64,000 nt of DNA from Rhodococcus spongiicola (lineage in GTDB: Bacteria; Actinomycetota; Actinomycetes; Mycobacteriales; Mycobacteriaceae). Below are positions 62,357 through 64,000 of the stretch, one piece after another. The position numbers and the translations under genes are program-made. The stretch spans positions 1 through 64,000 of the forward strand of contig NZ_RKLN01000004.1 in the NCBI RefSeq assembly GCF_004011835.1, read 5' to 3'. Positions within the stretch are counted from its first letter, which is position 1. Every line of letters begins with the position of its first letter. The notes beneath the pieces are model-generated. The model worked only from the letters and a program-made list of their open reading frames with translations, did no database searches and was not told the origin of the DNA.

Positions 62357-63754
62357 ATTCTCGCCCGGCTCGGTTTCGTCGGTCTCGCCCGGCTCGGTTT
62401 CGTCGGTCTCGCCCGGCTCGGTTTCCTCGGACTCGCCCCGCTCTGTTTCCTCGGACTCGCTCCGCTCGGTTACCTCGGACTCGCCCCGCTCTGTTTCCTC
62501 GGACTCGCTCCGCTCGGGGGACTCGCCCTCGCTCGGCGCGGTCGTTGTGAGCATCCGGTAGGTGCGGTTTCGCATTGACAGGATCACCGCCCCGACCGCC
62601 GCGGAAAGGCTCGAACCCACCAACACCCCGAGCGTCGCATGGGATCCGAACACCGTTTCCGACCCGTAGGCAAGGTCGACGATGAGGAGGGACACGGTGA
62701 ACCCGATGCCCGCGATGACCGCGATGCCCAACAAGTCGACCCGACCCAGCCCGGGCTCGAGGCGGCCGGGGCCGTAGCGGGCGAACAGCACTGTGGCCCC
62801 GAAGACCCCGATCGGCTTTCCGAGCAAGAGGCCGAGAACCACGCCCATCGCGACCGGATCCGAAAGCGCGGTCCCCAGGCCGGACAGGCCACCGACAGTG
62901 ACGCCGGCAGCGACGAATGCGAAGACCGGGGCCGCGAGTCCCGCCGAAACCGGGCGCAGTATGTGTTCGTACCGGGCGCTCAGGCTCCTCCCGTGCTGCT
63001 CGTCGCGGGTCGGTACGACGAGCCCCAGCGCTGCACCGGCCACGGTCGCGTGAATCCCCGAGGAATGGAACAAGATCCACGTGGCGATGGCAATCAGTAC
63101 CAACAGCCACCACGGTCGGTAAGCCCTGCGGACAGCCACCGCAAAGACCCCGATGCCCGCGATGCCGGCCGCGAGGGCGCCGAAGGAGAGTGCTTCGGAG
63201 AAGAACGTCGCGATGATGACGATCGCGAGGAAGTCGTCGACCACCGCGAGTGCCAGCAGGAAGGCCCTCAACTGAGCCGGCAGATGGGACCCGATGACCG
63301 CGAGAACCGCGAGCGCGAAGGCGATGTCGGTCGGCGCCGGGATGGCCCAGCCTCGTAGATCTCCGCCGACCGCGGCCAGATTCACCGCCGCGTACACCGC
63401 CGCCGGCACCACCATGCCCCCGACTGCCGCGGCCACCGGGACGGCGGCCCGCCGACGCCCGTGCAACTCCCCCGAGGTAACCTCCTGGGCCAGTTCGAGG
63501 CCCGCGACGAAGAAGAAGATCGCCATGAGCCCTTCCTCGGCCCACGAGCTGATCGACAGGTTCAGGTGGAGCGCAGCGGGGCCGAGTTCGAATTGCCCGA
63601 TCGTGAAATACGAGGCGGACCAGGGCGAATTCGCCCAGATCAGGGCGATCGCGGCCGCCCCCAGCAGCAACGCCCCGCCGACCGTCTCGTCGCGCAGTAT
63701 CTCCGCGACGCGGGATCGTTCGGTCGGCGACCTCGATGACTGCGGTGCGTTCAC
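62345..63754 (-). CDS. nhaA: Na+/H+ antiporter NhaA with acidic repeat tail (469 aa)
   Basis: Twelve-helix antiporter. The ion-binding Asp pair is in LAVVDDFLAIVIIATFF (near residue 170), with PAPTDIAFALAVLAVIGSHLPAQLRAFLLALAV before it and the FHSSGIHATVAGAALGLVVPT segment after. The last 60 residues are added cytoplasmic repeats rich in Glu, Ser and Thr (units such as ESEETERG and ETDETEPG). Normal NhaA has no such tail. Exchanges two protons for one sodium ion in E. coli. Confidence 0.92.
   Translation of the reverse strand: MNAPQSSRSPTERSRVAEILRDETVGGALLLGAAAIALIWANSPWSASYFTIGQFELGPAALHLNLSISSWAEEGLMAIFFFVAGLELAQEVTSGELHGRRRAAVPVAAAVGGMVVPAAVYAAVNLAAVGGDLRGWAIPAPTDIAFALAVLAVIGSHLPAQLRAFLLALAVVDDFLAIVIIATFFSEALSFGALAAGIAGIGVFAVAVRRAYRPWWLLVLIAIATWILFHSSGIHATVAGAALGLVVPTRDEQHGRSLSARYEHILRPVSAGLAAPVFAFVAAGVTVGGLSGLGTALSDPVAMGVVLGLLLGKPIGVFGATVLFARYGPGRLEPGLGRVDLLGIAVIAGIGFTVSLLIVDLAYGSETVFGSHATLGVLVGSSLSAAVGAVILSMRNRTYRMLTTTAPSEGESPERSESEETERGESEVTERSESEETERGESEETEPGETDETEPGETDETEPGENSDT
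62366..62520 (-). repeat. Short tandem repeats coding the NhaA tail
   Basis: Two 24-bp type units alternate: one coding GETDETEP (exact copies near 62366-62420) and one coding ERSESEET/ERGESEVT (to about 62520). Slippage-prone, likely to differ in length among strains. Confidence 0.7.
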
Positions 63755-64000
63755 TGACGTTCTCCCACCTCAGAATGCCTTGCGACCCCGTGTCGGGAAC
63801 AGAACACGGCACTCGGAATCCTCGGGACTGGGCCTGGCACCAAACGACTCGAGCCGGACAACCAGGCAGGGTGCGCGGGCCCGGTTGGCGGGATTTACGT
63901 GACCCGGTTTGCGGGATTACCGTAAGAGTAAGGGCCGGAATCACCGGGTTCGGCCAGGGCACTGACTGACCTCACTGCGGCTGCGCCGAATTGGGTGCTT
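63755..64000. other. Right-end intergenic region
   Basis: 246 bases with no supported gene; holds the nhaA promoter. GGTTGGCGGGATT near 63882 and GGTTTGCGGGATT near 63905 form an imperfect direct repeat. No start of a further gene can be assigned before the window ends. Confidence 0.45.

Overview
The window is high-GC actinobacterial chromosome, most likely Rhodococcus or a close mycolic-acid-containing relative. Supporting points are the PE, PPE and EspG genes (known from Mycobacteriales), frequent GTG starts, leaderless-looking genes, and a gene order that closely follows M. tuberculosis Rv3834c-Rv3846: serS, septum-formation protein, HExxH metallopeptidase, histidine phosphatase, pheA, LCP protein, bacterioferritin/ferritin, glycerophosphodiesterase, zinc-ribbon membrane protein, sodA. 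No rRNA operon, complete tRNA gene, CRISPR array or complete insertion sequence was seen.

Region 1 (1-16.7 kb, minus strand) is a tandem array of eight genes for exported proteins built from bacterial Ig-like (Big_3/5-type) repeats. Six are close paralogues (the leftmost is cut by the window edge) that share a signal peptide, a previously unnamed two-cysteine N-terminal domain, near-identical 5' leaders with a GGAC-N4-GTCC element, and near-identical strong hairpins after their stop codons. Two further members have different N-terminal domains. All seven complete proteins lack an LPXTG signal; most end in a Gly-Ser-Leu-Gly-Ser type tail.

Region 2 (17-42.3 kb) is the conserved chromosomal core: thioesterase, serS, the septum protein and metallopeptidase, an orphan PE-PPE-EspG cassette, pheA, a serine hydrolase with a small coupled ORF in front, a CPBP membrane protein, an LCP ligase, two tandem ferritins with an iron-box-like promoter, a glycerophosphodiesterase operon, an F420-type oxidoreductase, msrA, and a manganese-themed cluster (sodA, a yybP-ykoY Mn riboswitch in front of a GDT1-family Mn exporter, class Ib nrdF).

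Region 3 (42.3-55.3 kb) is the accessory part. A unit of DUF3558 lipoprotein plus a small helical protein occurs three times, the third copy being frameshifted. Between copies 1 and 2 lies a coupled five-gene operon that looks like a type VII secretion substrate module: SAV_915-like protein, EspC-like protein, WXG-domain protein with a hydrophobic C-terminus, and two tandem paralogous membrane proteins that may be immunity proteins. Between copies 2 and 3 is an McrBC restriction operon with an unrecognised third gene. Next to it are two pieces of a wrecked type I restriction system: an isolated hsdM 5' fragment and an in-frame hsdM-hsdR fusion lacking all catalytic parts.

Region 4 (55.5-64 kb) holds an SDR dehydrogenase, a TM0106-type RecB-like nuclease, a YcnI-CopC-CopD copper cassette, another SDR behind a duplicated operator-like repeat, and nhaA with an unusual acidic repeat tail.
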